The notes under the pieces were generated by a model. That model saw only the letters and a program-made list of their open reading frames with translations. It searched no databases and had not been told where the DNA came from. Of a stretch of 10,717 nt of DNA, positions 1 to 6,841 are shown piece by piece. This DNA is from an uncultured Rubrobacteraceae bacterium (lineage in GTDB: Bacteria; Actinomycetota; Rubrobacteria; Rubrobacterales; Rubrobacteraceae): NCBI GenBank assembly GCA_902806015.1, contig CADCUZ010000144.1, forward strand, positions 1 through 10,717. The letters are read 5' to 3'. The position numbers were made by a program, and so were the translations under genes. Position 1 is the stretch's first letter, and every line of letters begins with the position of its first letter.

Positions 1-601
1 GCCTGACGTAGGCCCCGCCGAAGACGCAGACGAGCTGGCGCTTCGCGCCCGCGGGGTTCGTCAGGGGCCCGAGGAGGTTGAAGATGGTGCGGAACGGCAG
101 CTCGGCGCGCACCGGGGCGACGAAGCGCATCGCCGGGTGGTGCGTGCGGGCGAACATGAACCCGATGCCGGCCTCCTCGATGCACCGCGAGACCTGCTCA
201 GGCGCGAGCTCTATCTCGGCGCCCAAGGCCTCCAGCACGTCCGCGCTCCCGGCCCGGCTCGTCGCCGCCCGGTTGCCGTGCTTGGCTATGACGACCCCGG
301 CCCCCCGCGCCACGAAGGCCGCGGCGGTCGAGACGTTGATGGTGCCCTTGGCGTCGCCGCCGGTCCCGCACGTATCGACGACGTCCGGCGGGGCATCCAC
401 CTTCGCCGCGAAGCGGCGCATGGCGCGGGCGAAACCCACGATCTCCGGCACCGCCTCGCCCTTGACCCTGAGCGCGGTCAGTAGCGCGGCGGTTGCCGCG
501 GGCGGGACCGTGCCCCCCATGATGGCCTCGAGCGCCCTCTCGGCCTCGCCCTCCGTCAGGGACTCTCCGCCTGCGGCCTTTCGGAGCGTCTCGCGTAGCA
601 C
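1..601 (-). CDS. trpD: Anthranilate phosphoribosyltransferase TrpD, N-terminal 200 codons (cut by the left window edge)
   Basis: This cytoplasmic enzyme transfers the phosphoribosyl group of PRPP to anthranilate, the second committed step of tryptophan synthesis. I translated the minus strand from a GTG at 601; the frame stays open to base 2, giving 200 residues of a family usually about 340 long. The N-terminal helical domain covers roughly residues 1-70. The PRPP/Mg-binding motif DTCGTGGD lies at 76-83, followed by NVST at 89-92, KHGNR at 107-111, GSADVLEALG at 118-127 and RTIFNLLGPLTNP at 171-183, all family hallmarks. The segment after KHGNR reads AATSRAG, slightly different from the usual form. 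The GTG lies 2 nt after the trpG stop with only a weak ribosome site, so translation is probably coupled to trpG. The C-terminal part lies outside the window. Confidence 0.95.
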   Translation of the reverse strand, partial: MLRETLRKAAGGESLTEGEAERALEAIMGGTVPPAATAALLTALRVKGEAVPEIVGFARAMRRFAAKVDAPPDVVDTCGTGGDAKGTINVSTAAAFVARGAGVVIAKHGNRAATSRAGSADVLEALGAEIELAPEQVSRCIEEAGIGFMFARTHHPAMRFVAPVRAELPFRTIFNLLGPLTNPAGAKRQLVCVFGGAYVR

Positions 602-603
602 CT

Positions 604-1167
604 CTAGGATCCCAGAAAATTTCTGAGGAGGTCGCGGCCGTGGGGGGTCAGGACGCTCTCGGGGTGGAACTGGACGCCCTCGACGGCCCATTGGCGGTGG
701 CGGACACCCATGATCGTGCCGTCCTCGGCCCGGCTGGTGACCACAAGGCAGTCCGGCAGGCTCTCGGGCTCTATGACGAGCGAGTGGTACCTCGTCGCCT
801 CGAAGCCCTGGTCTATTCCGGCGTAGACGCCCCGGCCGTCGTGCGTGATCCTGGCGGTCTTCCCGTGGACGGGCTCGCCCCGCACGATCCTGGCCCCAAA
901 AGCCTGCCCGATGCTCTGGTGCCCCAGGCAGACGCCCAGGAGAGGTACCTCCCCGCCGACCTTCCCTATAAGCTCGACGGATATACCCGCCTCTTTGGGC
1001 GTGCAGGGGCCGGGCGAGACGACTATCCTGTCGGGGCGGAGCCCGGCCACGTCCTCGGGCGTGACCTCGTCGTTGCGCCGCACGAGGACCTCGGCCCCGA
1101 GCTCCCCGAGATACTGGACGAGGTTGTACGTAAAGGAGTCGTAGTTGTCTATGACGAGAACCCGCAT
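604..1167 (-). CDS. trpG: Anthranilate synthase glutamine amidotransferase subunit TrpG (component II)
   Basis: This 187-residue class I glutamine amidotransferase releases ammonia from glutamine for the TrpE subunit, which makes anthranilate from chorismate. The N-terminus MRVLVIDNYDSFTYN is diagnostic of TrpG/PabA. The oxyanion region SPGP is at 51-54, the nucleophile Cys80 is in GVCLGHQ, HGKT is at 101-104, and the catalytic His168/Glu170 are in QFHPES. Length is normal. The frame is open well upstream of the ATG at 1167, but that extension is antisense to the divergent gene and has no family similarity, so the ATG is the start. PabA, or a dual-use subunit, cannot be excluded from the protein alone; the adjoining trpD favours tryptophan synthesis. 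No trpE lies upstream, so it must be elsewhere. No Shine-Dalgarno sequence precedes the ATG; a promoter lies immediately before it. Confidence 0.95.
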   Translation of the reverse strand: MRVLVIDNYDSFTYNLVQYLGELGAEVLVRRNDEVTPEDVAGLRPDRIVVSPGPCTPKEAGISVELIGKVGGEVPLLGVCLGHQSIGQAFGARIVRGEPVHGKTARITHDGRGVYAGIDQGFEATRYHSLVIEPESLPDCLVVTSRAEDGTIMGVRHRQWAVEGVQFHPESVLTPHGRDLLRNFLGS

Positions 1168-1177
1168 GAGCCAAGGA

Positions 1178-1206
1178 ATTCTAGCCGATAGTCCCCGGAT
1201 AGTCAG
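1178..1206 (-). promoter_or_regulatory. Candidate promoter of trpGD, giving a very short leader
   Basis: Read on the minus strand, CTGACT (1206-1201, 4 of 6 matches to TTGACA) is separated by 17 bp from TAGAAT (1183-1178, 5 of 6 to TATAAT). A start 6-7 nt beyond the -10 box would be near 1171, leaving about 4 nt before the trpG ATG at 1167. No Shine-Dalgarno sequence is present, which agrees with near-leaderless translation. The -35 hexamer overlaps the ribosome binding site of the divergent gene at 1219. Confidence 0.45.
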
Positions 1207-1210
1207 GAGG
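1205..1210 (+). promoter_or_regulatory. Shine-Dalgarno site of the ornithine cyclodeaminase-family gene
   Basis: AGGAGG lies 8 nt before the GTG at 1219. It is a near-ideal ribosome binding site and fixes that GTG as the start. Confidence 0.8.
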
Positions 1211-1218
1211 ACGGGCCC

Positions 1219-2169
1219 GTGACCCTGCTCCTCACGGAAGACCAGGTAGAGGGGCTGCTCGACATGCCCGCGACGCTCGAGGCCGTCGAGGGCGTCCTGC
1301 GCCAGCAGGCCGAGGGGCGCGCCACCAACCGCGCCCGCCGCCGCGTCGCCCTCCCCAAGAGCGGCCTGAACGTGATGTTCGCCGGCGCCCCGGAGATCGG
1401 CGCCCTCGGCCTGAAGGCCTACACCGTCGCGAGGGGCGGCGCCCGCTTCTACACCATGCTCTTCGACTCGGAGGACGGCGGGCTGCTCTCCATCCTCCAG
1501 TCCGACCGCATGGGCCAGATGCGCACGGGAGCCGCGAGCGGCGTCGCCACCAAGCACCTCGCCCGCGAGGGCGCGAAGACCTTGGGCGTCTACGGGGCCG
1601 GCTGGCAGGCCGAGAGCCAGCTAGAGGCCATCGCGGCGGTCCGGAACCTCGAGCGCGTAATCGTCTACAGCCGCAGCGAGGACTCGCGTAAGCGCTTCGC
1701 CGAGAAGATGGGCCAAAGGCTCGGGATGGACGTCGAGACCACCCACTCGGCCGAGGAGCCCGCGGCCCAGGACATAGTCGTGACCGTAACCTCGTCGGGA
1801 GAGCCGGTCCTGCACGGCGAGTGGCTCAGGCCTGGGGCCCACGTCAACGCCGCAGGATCCAACTTTCTGTTCAAGGCCGAGATCGACCGCGAGGTCGTCA
1901 AACGCGCGGCCTTCGTCTGCGCCGACGCCCGCGAGGAGCTGGGCCTCGAAGCCGGCGACCTCATGCCCTCACTCGAAACGGGCGCCCTTCTTCCTGAGGC
2001 CGTCTACGAGCTCGGCCAGGTCATCGCCGGGCACGTCTCCGGGCGCAAGGGCCCGGAGGACATAACCCTCTTCGCCAGCCAGGGCCTCGCCCTCGAAGAC
2101 CTCGCCGCCGCACGCGTCGTCTACGACCGCGCCATCGAGCGGGGCGTCGGCCAGAAGATAGACTTCTGA
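1219..2169 (+). CDS. Ornithine cyclodeaminase / mu-crystallin family NAD(P)-dependent protein
   Basis: This 316-residue protein belongs to a family that includes ornithine cyclodeaminase (ornithine to proline plus ammonia), archaeal-type alanine dehydrogenase, ketimine/pyrroline-carboxylate reductases and mu-crystallin. It starts at a GTG behind AGGAGG. Visible family features are GLKAYT (64-69, with substrate-binding Lys66), MRTGAASG (101-108, with Arg102), the Rossmann nucleotide loop GVYGAGWQA (123-131), VNAAGSN (209-215), and ADAREELGLEAGDL (235-248), whose Asp236 matches the catalytic Asp of ornithine cyclodeaminase. FASQGLALED near 286-294 is also conserved. Length is normal and nothing is truncated. 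The substrate cannot be told from sequence: members of this family are often misannotated, and there is no arginase or proline gene nearby to help. It heads a plus-strand run and is divergent from trpG. Confidence 0.88.
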   Translation: MTLLLTEDQVEGLLDMPATLEAVEGVLRQQAEGRATNRARRRVALPKSGLNVMFAGAPEIGALGLKAYTVARGGARFYTMLFDSEDGGLLSILQSDRMGQMRTGAASGVATKHLAREGAKTLGVYGAGWQAESQLEAIAAVRNLERVIVYSRSEDSRKRFAEKMGQRLGMDVETTHSAEEPAAQDIVVTVTSSGEPVLHGEWLRPGAHVNAAGSNFLFKAEIDREVVKRAAFVCADAREELGLEAGDLMPSLETGALLPEAVYELGQVIAGHVSGRKGPEDITLFASQGLALEDLAAARVVYDRAIERGVGQKIDF

Positions 2170-2200
2170 CGCCGACCGGCAGGGCGGACGCCGTGGTCGG

Positions 2201-3361
2201 ATGATGCCCCCGAGGACGCCGGCCCTCCGGCGCGCGCGGCGTGCGGTGCTCGCCGTCTTTTTTATCAACGGCTTCGCGCTCGGGGGCTGGTTCGTCCGGA
2301 TACCCGCTGTCCAGGACAGGCTGGGGGTCGGGGAGGGGCTGCTCGGGGTGGCGCTGCTCGGGGCGGCGGTCGGGGCGCTACTGTCGATGACGGTGACGGG
2401 CGCCCTGATCTCGCGCCTCGGCAGCCGCCGGGTGGTCGGGACGACGGCGGTCCTGCTTGCCGCCTCCCTCGTGCCGCTGGCACTCGCCCCGAACGTGCCC
2501 CTCCTCGCGCTGGCCCTCGTGCTCGTCGGGGCGGGCAACGGGGCGCTGGACGTCTCGATGAACGCCCACGCCGTGGCGGTCGAGGAGCGGTACGGGCGAC
2601 GCATCATGTCCTCCTTCCACGCCTCTTTCAGCTTCGGGGCGCTGGCCGGCTCCGTGCTCGGCGGCGGGGTCGCCTACCTGGGCGTCGGGGTACTCCCCCA
2701 CTTTCTCGCGGTCTTCGTCCTGGCGACGCTCGCCACCGTCCCGGCCTACCGGGGGCTCCTGCCCTCGGACGCGGACGCGGCGGAAGGCGGGAGGCCGGCG
2801 TTCGCCCGCCCGACGCGGGCGCTCTTCGGGCTCGGCGTCATCTCTTTCTGCGTCTTGCTCGGGGAGGGCGCGATGTCGGACTGGAGCGCTGTCTACCTGG
2901 ACAACGTCCTCAGGACCGGCCCCGGCTTCGCCGCCGCGGGTTACGCGGCCTTCTCCCTCGCGATGGCCCTCGGCCGCCTCTTTGGCGACGGCCTGACCGA
3001 GAGGTTCGGCCCAACCCGCCTGGTCCGCCTCTGCGGCGCCGTAGCCGCCCTCGGGCTCGGCTGCGCCTTGGCCGTCGGAGACCCCGGCTTCGCCCTCGTC
3101 GGCTTCGCCTGCGCCGGCGCGGGCTTCTCAGTGGTCTTCCCCCTCGCCCTGAGCGCCGCCGGCCAGACGGGGGCCGTCGCCACCGGTCCGGCGCTCGCCG
3201 CCGTCTCGACCGCCGCCTACACGGGCTTCCTCGTCGGCCCGCCCACCATCGGCTTTCTCGCCGAGCTCGCCGGGCTAGGCGTCGCCCTCTACCTCGTCGT
3301 TGGCCTGAGCACCGCGGTCTTTCTTCTCGGCGGCACCGTCAGGAGCGGCAAGGCGAAGTAG
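2201..3361 (+). CDS. MFS transporter, YbjJ-like
   Basis: This 386-residue inner-membrane carrier has the hydrophobic periodicity of the major facilitator superfamily, about 12 helices. The first helix carries the stretch FFINGFALGGWFVRIPAVQD. A motif-A-like loop (LISRLGSRRVVG) follows helix 2. NAHAVAVEERYGRRIMSSFH, in the second third of the N-terminal half, resembles the family of E. coli YbjJ, whose transported substrate I do not know. Tandem ATG codons stand at 2201 and 2204. No good Shine-Dalgarno sequence precedes them, so the start is the least certain part and translation may depend on the upstream gene, 31 bp away. A GH31 alpha-glucosidase follows at 3433, which could hint at sugar or glycoside transport, but that is guilt by association only. 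Confidence 0.88.
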   Translation: MMPPRTPALRRARRAVLAVFFINGFALGGWFVRIPAVQDRLGVGEGLLGVALLGAAVGALLSMTVTGALISRLGSRRVVGTTAVLLAASLVPLALAPNVPLLALALVLVGAGNGALDVSMNAHAVAVEERYGRRIMSSFHASFSFGALAGSVLGGGVAYLGVGVLPHFLAVFVLATLATVPAYRGLLPSDADAAEGGRPAFARPTRALFGLGVISFCVLLGEGAMSDWSAVYLDNVLRTGPGFAAAGYAAFSLAMALGRLFGDGLTERFGPTRLVRLCGAVAALGLGCALAVGDPGFALVGFACAGAGFSVVFPLALSAAGQTGAVATGPALAAVSTAAYTGFLVGPPTIGFLAELAGLGVALYLVVGLSTAVFLLGGTVRSGKAK

Positions 3362-3365
3362 CCCG

Positions 3366-3371
3366 TAAAAT
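3366..3371 (+). promoter_or_regulatory. Possible -10 box upstream of the alpha-glucosidase gene
   Basis: TAAAAT matches TATAAT at 5 of 6 positions and stands out in this GC-rich sequence, but no convincing -35 lies 16-19 bp upstream. A transcript from it would begin about where the 3378-3402 hairpin begins. Confidence 0.25.
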
Positions 3372-3377
3372 GGCAGC

Positions 3378-3413
3378 CCCGGCGGGGGATTCAGGCGCCG
3401 GGTTTGGGGTTTT
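3378..3413 (+). terminator. Hairpin plus T-rich tail between the MFS gene and the GH31 gene
   Basis: Arms CCCGGCG (3378-3384) and CGCCGGG (3396-3402) form a perfect 7-bp stem with an 11-nt loop. They are followed by TTTGGGGTTTT (3403-3413), the most T-rich tail in the window. It looks like an intrinsic terminator for the upstream MFS gene. If transcription starts at 3366-3371 it could instead be a leader structure of the GH31 mRNA. The tail is interrupted by GGGG, so termination may be partial. Confidence 0.45.
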
Positions 3414-3420
3414 CTCGACG

Positions 3421-3425
3421 GGAGG
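3421..3425 (+). promoter_or_regulatory. Shine-Dalgarno site that fixes the GH31 start
   Basis: GGAGG lies 7 nt before the ATG at 3433. The in-frame ATG at 3370 has no ribosome site and lies at the base of the upstream hairpin, so 3433 is preferred. Confidence 0.8.
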
Positions 3426-3432
3426 GAGCGCG

Positions 3433-5868
3433 ATGTCAGAGACTTTTGAGAAGCGGCCGCAGACCGGGGGCGGCTACGAGCCGCTGGGCGCCGGGGAGCT
3501 TCTGAACCACGACGATCGGGGCCTGCGCCTGCGCTCCGGCGCGGCCACCGTAGAGGTGACAGCGCTCGCCCCGAACCTTTTTCGCGTCGGCATGTTCCCG
3601 GGGGGCCGAACGCCGCGGTACCGCACCGAGGGCATCGCGAAGGAGGACTGGGAGACCGTCGAGATATCGATGCAAGAATCGGAGAGGGAGATCACGCTCT
3701 CCACAACCGCCGCCACCGCCCACGTCGCCCTCGATCCCCTGCGAATCCGCTTTACGGACGGCTCGGGAAGGGGGTTCGCAGCCGACGACGAGAGGCTCGG
3801 CATGGGACCGGTCGTGACGCCGGGGGCGGACGTCTTCAGCGAGCCGCTCGGGAGCCCCGTAAGGCTTTACAAGAGGCGCGAGGCGGGCGAGCGGTACTTC
3901 GGGTGCGGGGAGCGCACGAGCGGGCTGGAGAAGACCGGCTCCTACCAGGTCTTCTACAACGTAGACCCGCCCATCGGCCACACCGCCGCCTTCAACAACC
4001 TCTACGCCTCGGTCCCCTTCACCCTCTCGATGAAGAATGGCAAGGCCCATGGGCTCTTTTTCGACAACACCCACAGGCTCGAGTTCGACCTGGCTCTAGA
4101 GAGCGAAGACCGCGCTTACTACGGGGCCGAGGGCGGGGACGTCGTCTACTACGTGTTCTGCGGCCCGACGCCGGCTGAGGTGCTCGACCGCTACACGGAG
4201 CTCACAGGCAGGACGCCCCTGCCGCCGATGTGGGCCTTGGGCAACCAGCAAAGCCGCTACTCCTACATGGACGAGGCCGAGGTAAGAGACGTCGCGCGAA
4301 ACTTTAGGAAGAAGGAAATCCCGTGCGACGTGATCTACCTGGACATCCACTACATGGACGGCTACCGCGTCTTCACTTGGGATGAGAAGCGCTTCCCCGA
4401 CCCCGAGGGGCTCATCTCCGACCTGCGGGAACAGGGCTTTCGGGTCGTCACCATCGTGGACCCGGGCGTGAAGATCGACGAAGACTACCCCGTATACCTC
4501 GAGGGCAGGGGGAGGGGCCTCTTCTGCAAGACGCAGGAAGGCGAGGAGTACCACAACGTGGTCTGGCCCGGCCTTTGCGCCTTCCCGGACTTTACGAGCC
4601 CCGAGACCCGCGGGTGGTGGGGCGAGAACCACAAGGTCCTCACCGACGCGGGCGTCTCCGGCATCTGGTGCGACATGAACGAGCCGGCGCTCTTCGTCCC
4701 CCAGCAGTCAACCATGCCCGACGGCGTCGTGCACCCCGGCGGTCCGGGCGGAGAGCCGCGCCTGCACGCCCAGATCCACAACACCTACGGCTCGCTGATG
4801 GCCCGCTCGGCACGCGAGGGCCTCCTGAAGCTCAGGCCGGACGAGCGGCCCTTCGTCATAACGCGGGCGGGGTACGCGGGGCTGCAGCGCCACGCGATGC
4901 AGTGGACGGGGGACAACTCCTCGTGGTGGGAGCACCTGTGGATGGGCATGCCCCAGCTCCAGAACCTCGGGCTCTCGGGGATCGCATGGGCCGGGGTGGA
5001 CGTGGGCGGGTTCTGGGGCGACACCACCGGGGAGCTTCTGGCCCGCTGGACGGAGTTCGGGGTCTTCCAGCCGTTTTGCAGGAACCACAGCGCCCTTGGC
5101 ACGCGCAGCCAGGAGCCCTGGGCCTTCGGGGAGCCCTACGAGTCCGTGTGCCGCGGAATGATCCGGCTCAGGCAGCGCCTCCTCCCCTACCTTTACACGC
5201 TCTTCGAGGAATGCCACCGCACAGGCGCCCCCATCCTGCGCCCCCTCCTCTTCGAGTACCCGGCCGACGAGACTACCTACACCGCCGACGACGAGTTCCT
5301 CCTCGGCAAGGCCCTCCTCATCGCCCCCATCTCCCGCCCCGGCATCGAGCATCGACACGTCTACCTGCCGGAGGGGGCCTGGTTCCACTTCTGGAGCGGC
5401 GAGCGCATAGAAGGTCCCGCCCACGTCCTCGCCCACGCCCCCCTCGGCCGGCCCGCCCTCTACCTTAAGGCGAACGCCCCGCTCCCGATGGGCCCCGACG
5501 CCAACCACACCGGGGAGGGTCCGACCGACCCGCTGACCGTCCTGATCCACCCCTCCGCGAACGCGGAACCCGGCGCCTTGACGTTCTACGAGGACGCCGG
5601 CAACGGCTTCGGCCACGAGAACGGCGAGTACGCCCGGCGTGACATCTCCTGCGAAGCGACGGACGAGCGCGTAACCGTCCGCTTCGGGGAGCGAGAGGGC
5701 TCGTTCGTTTCGAAAAGGGAGACGATCCTCGTGGAGCTGCGTGGCGTGGGGTCGACGCGGAGCGTCCTGGTGAACGGGGAGGCCGGGGAGTCGAGGCCGG
5801 CCGAGAACGGCGTCATCGTTCCCCTGGCGGAGACGGGCGCGGCGATAACCGTAGAGGTGGTCCTCTGA
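3433..5868 (+). CDS. Glycoside hydrolase family 31 alpha-glucosidase
   Basis: This 811-residue GH31 enzyme should release glucose (or a related alpha-glycoside unit) from non-reducing ends of oligosaccharides. No signal peptide is visible, so it probably acts in the cytoplasm on imported sugars. An N-terminal beta-sandwich (about 1-255) precedes the catalytic barrel, which opens with PPMWALGNQQSRYSYM and continues with IYLDIHYMDGYRVFTWD. The nucleophile is Asp414 in GIWCDMNEP; the acid/base is Asp494 in QWTGDNSS; the conserved RNHS at 550-553 supports the active site. C-terminal beta domains follow the barrel. Length and motifs are those of an intact bacterial alpha-glucosidase; alpha-xylosidase or sulfoquinovosidase specificity seems less likely but is not excluded. 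The start at 3433 has an ideal ribosome site; a start 21 codons upstream is possible on paper only. The next gene begins 23 bp after the stop, suggesting co-transcription. Confidence 0.95.
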   Translation: MSETFEKRPQTGGGYEPLGAGELLNHDDRGLRLRSGAATVEVTALAPNLFRVGMFPGGRTPRYRTEGIAKEDWETVEISMQESEREITLSTTAATAHVALDPLRIRFTDGSGRGFAADDERLGMGPVVTPGADVFSEPLGSPVRLYKRREAGERYFGCGERTSGLEKTGSYQVFYNVDPPIGHTAAFNNLYASVPFTLSMKNGKAHGLFFDNTHRLEFDLALESEDRAYYGAEGGDVVYYVFCGPTPAEVLDRYTELTGRTPLPPMWALGNQQSRYSYMDEAEVRDVARNFRKKEIPCDVIYLDIHYMDGYRVFTWDEKRFPDPEGLISDLREQGFRVVTIVDPGVKIDEDYPVYLEGRGRGLFCKTQEGEEYHNVVWPGLCAFPDFTSPETRGWWGENHKVLTDAGVSGIWCDMNEPALFVPQQSTMPDGVVHPGGPGGEPRLHAQIHNTYGSLMARSAREGLLKLRPDERPFVITRAGYAGLQRHAMQWTGDNSSWWEHLWMGMPQLQNLGLSGIAWAGVDVGGFWGDTTGELLARWTEFGVFQPFCRNHSALGTRSQEPWAFGEPYESVCRGMIRLRQRLLPYLYTLFEECHRTGAPILRPLLFEYPADETTYTADDEFLLGKALLIAPISRPGIEHRHVYLPEGAWFHFWSGERIEGPAHVLAHAPLGRPALYLKANAPLPMGPDANHTGEGPTDPLTVLIHPSANAEPGALTFYEDAGNGFGHENGEYARRDISCEATDERVTVRFGEREGSFVSKRETILVELRGVGSTRSVLVNGEAGESRPAENGVIVPLAETGAAITVEVVL

Positions 5869-5891
5869 CGAAGCCCGCGGGGCCGAGGGGG

Positions 5892-6770
5892 GTGCTACGG
5901 GCGACCCTGATAGTGCTCGGCGCCCTGGCGCTCGGGTACGTGGGCGTAGGCGCGCTCGTCGTCTTGAGGATGACCGCCCCAAGCCGCCACGCGCCGGAGG
6001 CAACGCCCGCGGGCGCCGGGCTCACCTACGAGGAGGTCGGGCTCACGAGCACCGACGGGGTCCGGCTGAAGGCGTGGTGGGTCCCGGCCGGAGGCTCGCC
6101 CCGAGCGGCGGTGCTGGTGCACGGCTGGGGCGGGGACAAGTCCGACGAGCACATCTTAAAGACCGCGCCCGTTTACCACCGCGAGGGCTACAACGTGCTC
6201 ATCATCGACCTTCGGGCGCAGGGTGAATCCGCCGGGGGGCGCCGCACGCTCGGCTACCGCGAGGTGCGCGACGTGCGGGGGGCGCTGCTCTGGCTCGGGA
6301 GGCGCGGCTACAAGGCCCGCGACACCGTGCTCCACGGGTGGTCCATGGGGGGCACGAGCGTCGTGCGGGCGGCACCGGGTGCAGGGGTCGCGGCGGTCGT
6401 GGAGGAGGCGGGCTACGGGGACCTGCCGCTCCTGCTCGAAGCGGCGATACCCCGGATCGCTGGCATCTCGCGGTTCTTCGTGCCCGGTGTCCTGCTCGCG
6501 GGCCGGCTCTGGCCGGACTTCGACCCTTGGGCCGTGCGGCCCGAGCGGGAGGCCTCGGAACTCTGGAAGGAAGGCGTGCCGCTGTTCGTCATCCACTCGA
6601 CCGGGGACGGCCTCATCCCCGTCGAGCACGCGAAGATGTTCGCCGCGGCCCACCCGGAGGCGAAAATCTGGATCCTGCAAGACCAAGAACACGTCGAGGC
6701 CTTCGCCCACCCGGACTACGAGGAGAGGCTGCGGTCCTTCCTCAAGGAGTCCAGAAAAGAGGCCCTCTAG
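5892..6770 (+). CDS. Membrane-anchored alpha/beta hydrolase (YqkD/BAAT-like)
   Basis: This 292-residue protein has a single N-terminal hydrophobic helix (about residues 4-26) followed by an alpha/beta hydrolase domain, suggesting a signal anchor. The oxyanion region is LVHGWGGDK (75-83) and the nucleophile elbow is GWSMGG (149-154, Ser151). The acid is probably Asp239 in STGDGLIPVEHA, and the catalytic His is His267 in QEHVEAF, so the triad is complete. IIDLRAQGESAG and the GWS elbow resemble Bacillus YqkD-type proteins, whose substrates are unknown to me. The GTG at 5892 is the first usable in-frame start. The G-rich GAGGGG before it sits too close for a standard ribosome site, so translation is probably coupled to the GH31 gene 23 bp upstream. 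Esterase, lipase or peptidase activity are all possible. Confidence 0.85.
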   Translation: MLRATLIVLGALALGYVGVGALVVLRMTAPSRHAPEATPAGAGLTYEEVGLTSTDGVRLKAWWVPAGGSPRAAVLVHGWGGDKSDEHILKTAPVYHREGYNVLIIDLRAQGESAGGRRTLGYREVRDVRGALLWLGRRGYKARDTVLHGWSMGGTSVVRAAPGAGVAAVVEEAGYGDLPLLLEAAIPRIAGISRFFVPGVLLAGRLWPDFDPWAVRPEREASELWKEGVPLFVIHSTGDGLIPVEHAKMFAAAHPEAKIWILQDQEHVEAFAHPDYEERLRSFLKESRKEAL

Positions 6771-6782
6771 AGAGATCGGCCT

Positions 6783-6840
6783 CGGGCCGCCGGCCCGGCT
6801 GCTGGTAGCTGTCAGCGCGGCTTGCGGGTCTGCAAGCCGC
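6783..6840. terminator. Double hairpin between converging genes, probable bidirectional terminator
   Basis: Hairpin 1 has arms CGGGCC (6783-6788) and GGCCCG (6792-6797) with a 3-nt loop. Hairpin 2 has arms GCGGCTTGC (6817-6825) and GCAAGCCGC (6832-6840), a perfect 9-bp stem with a 6-nt loop. Hairpin 2 ends 1 nt beyond the HAD gene stop codon, and hairpin 1 begins 12 nt after the hydrolase stop. Neither has a T-tract on either strand. U-tract-free terminators are commonly proposed in GC-rich actinobacteria, and the position between convergent genes supports this role. Confidence 0.6.
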
Positions 6841-6841
6841 C

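Noticed and set aside
78..626. Plus-strand open frames of 182 and 115 codons at the left edge
   Set aside because: They are antisense to trpD, which has complete family motifs on the minus strand.
1168..1557. N-terminal extension of trpG to 1557
   Set aside because: The extra 130 codons are antisense to the ornithine cyclodeaminase-family gene, and TrpG proteins begin at the MRVLVIDNYDSF motif.
3370..3432. GH31 start at the ATG at 3370
   Set aside because: It has no ribosome site and would translate through the hairpin; the ATG at 3433 has GGAGG at ideal spacing.
4708..6003. A 431-codon open frame on the minus strand
   Set aside because: It is antisense to the GH31 gene and the start of the hydrolase gene, with low-complexity composition. 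GH31 catalytic motifs on the plus strand show which strand codes.
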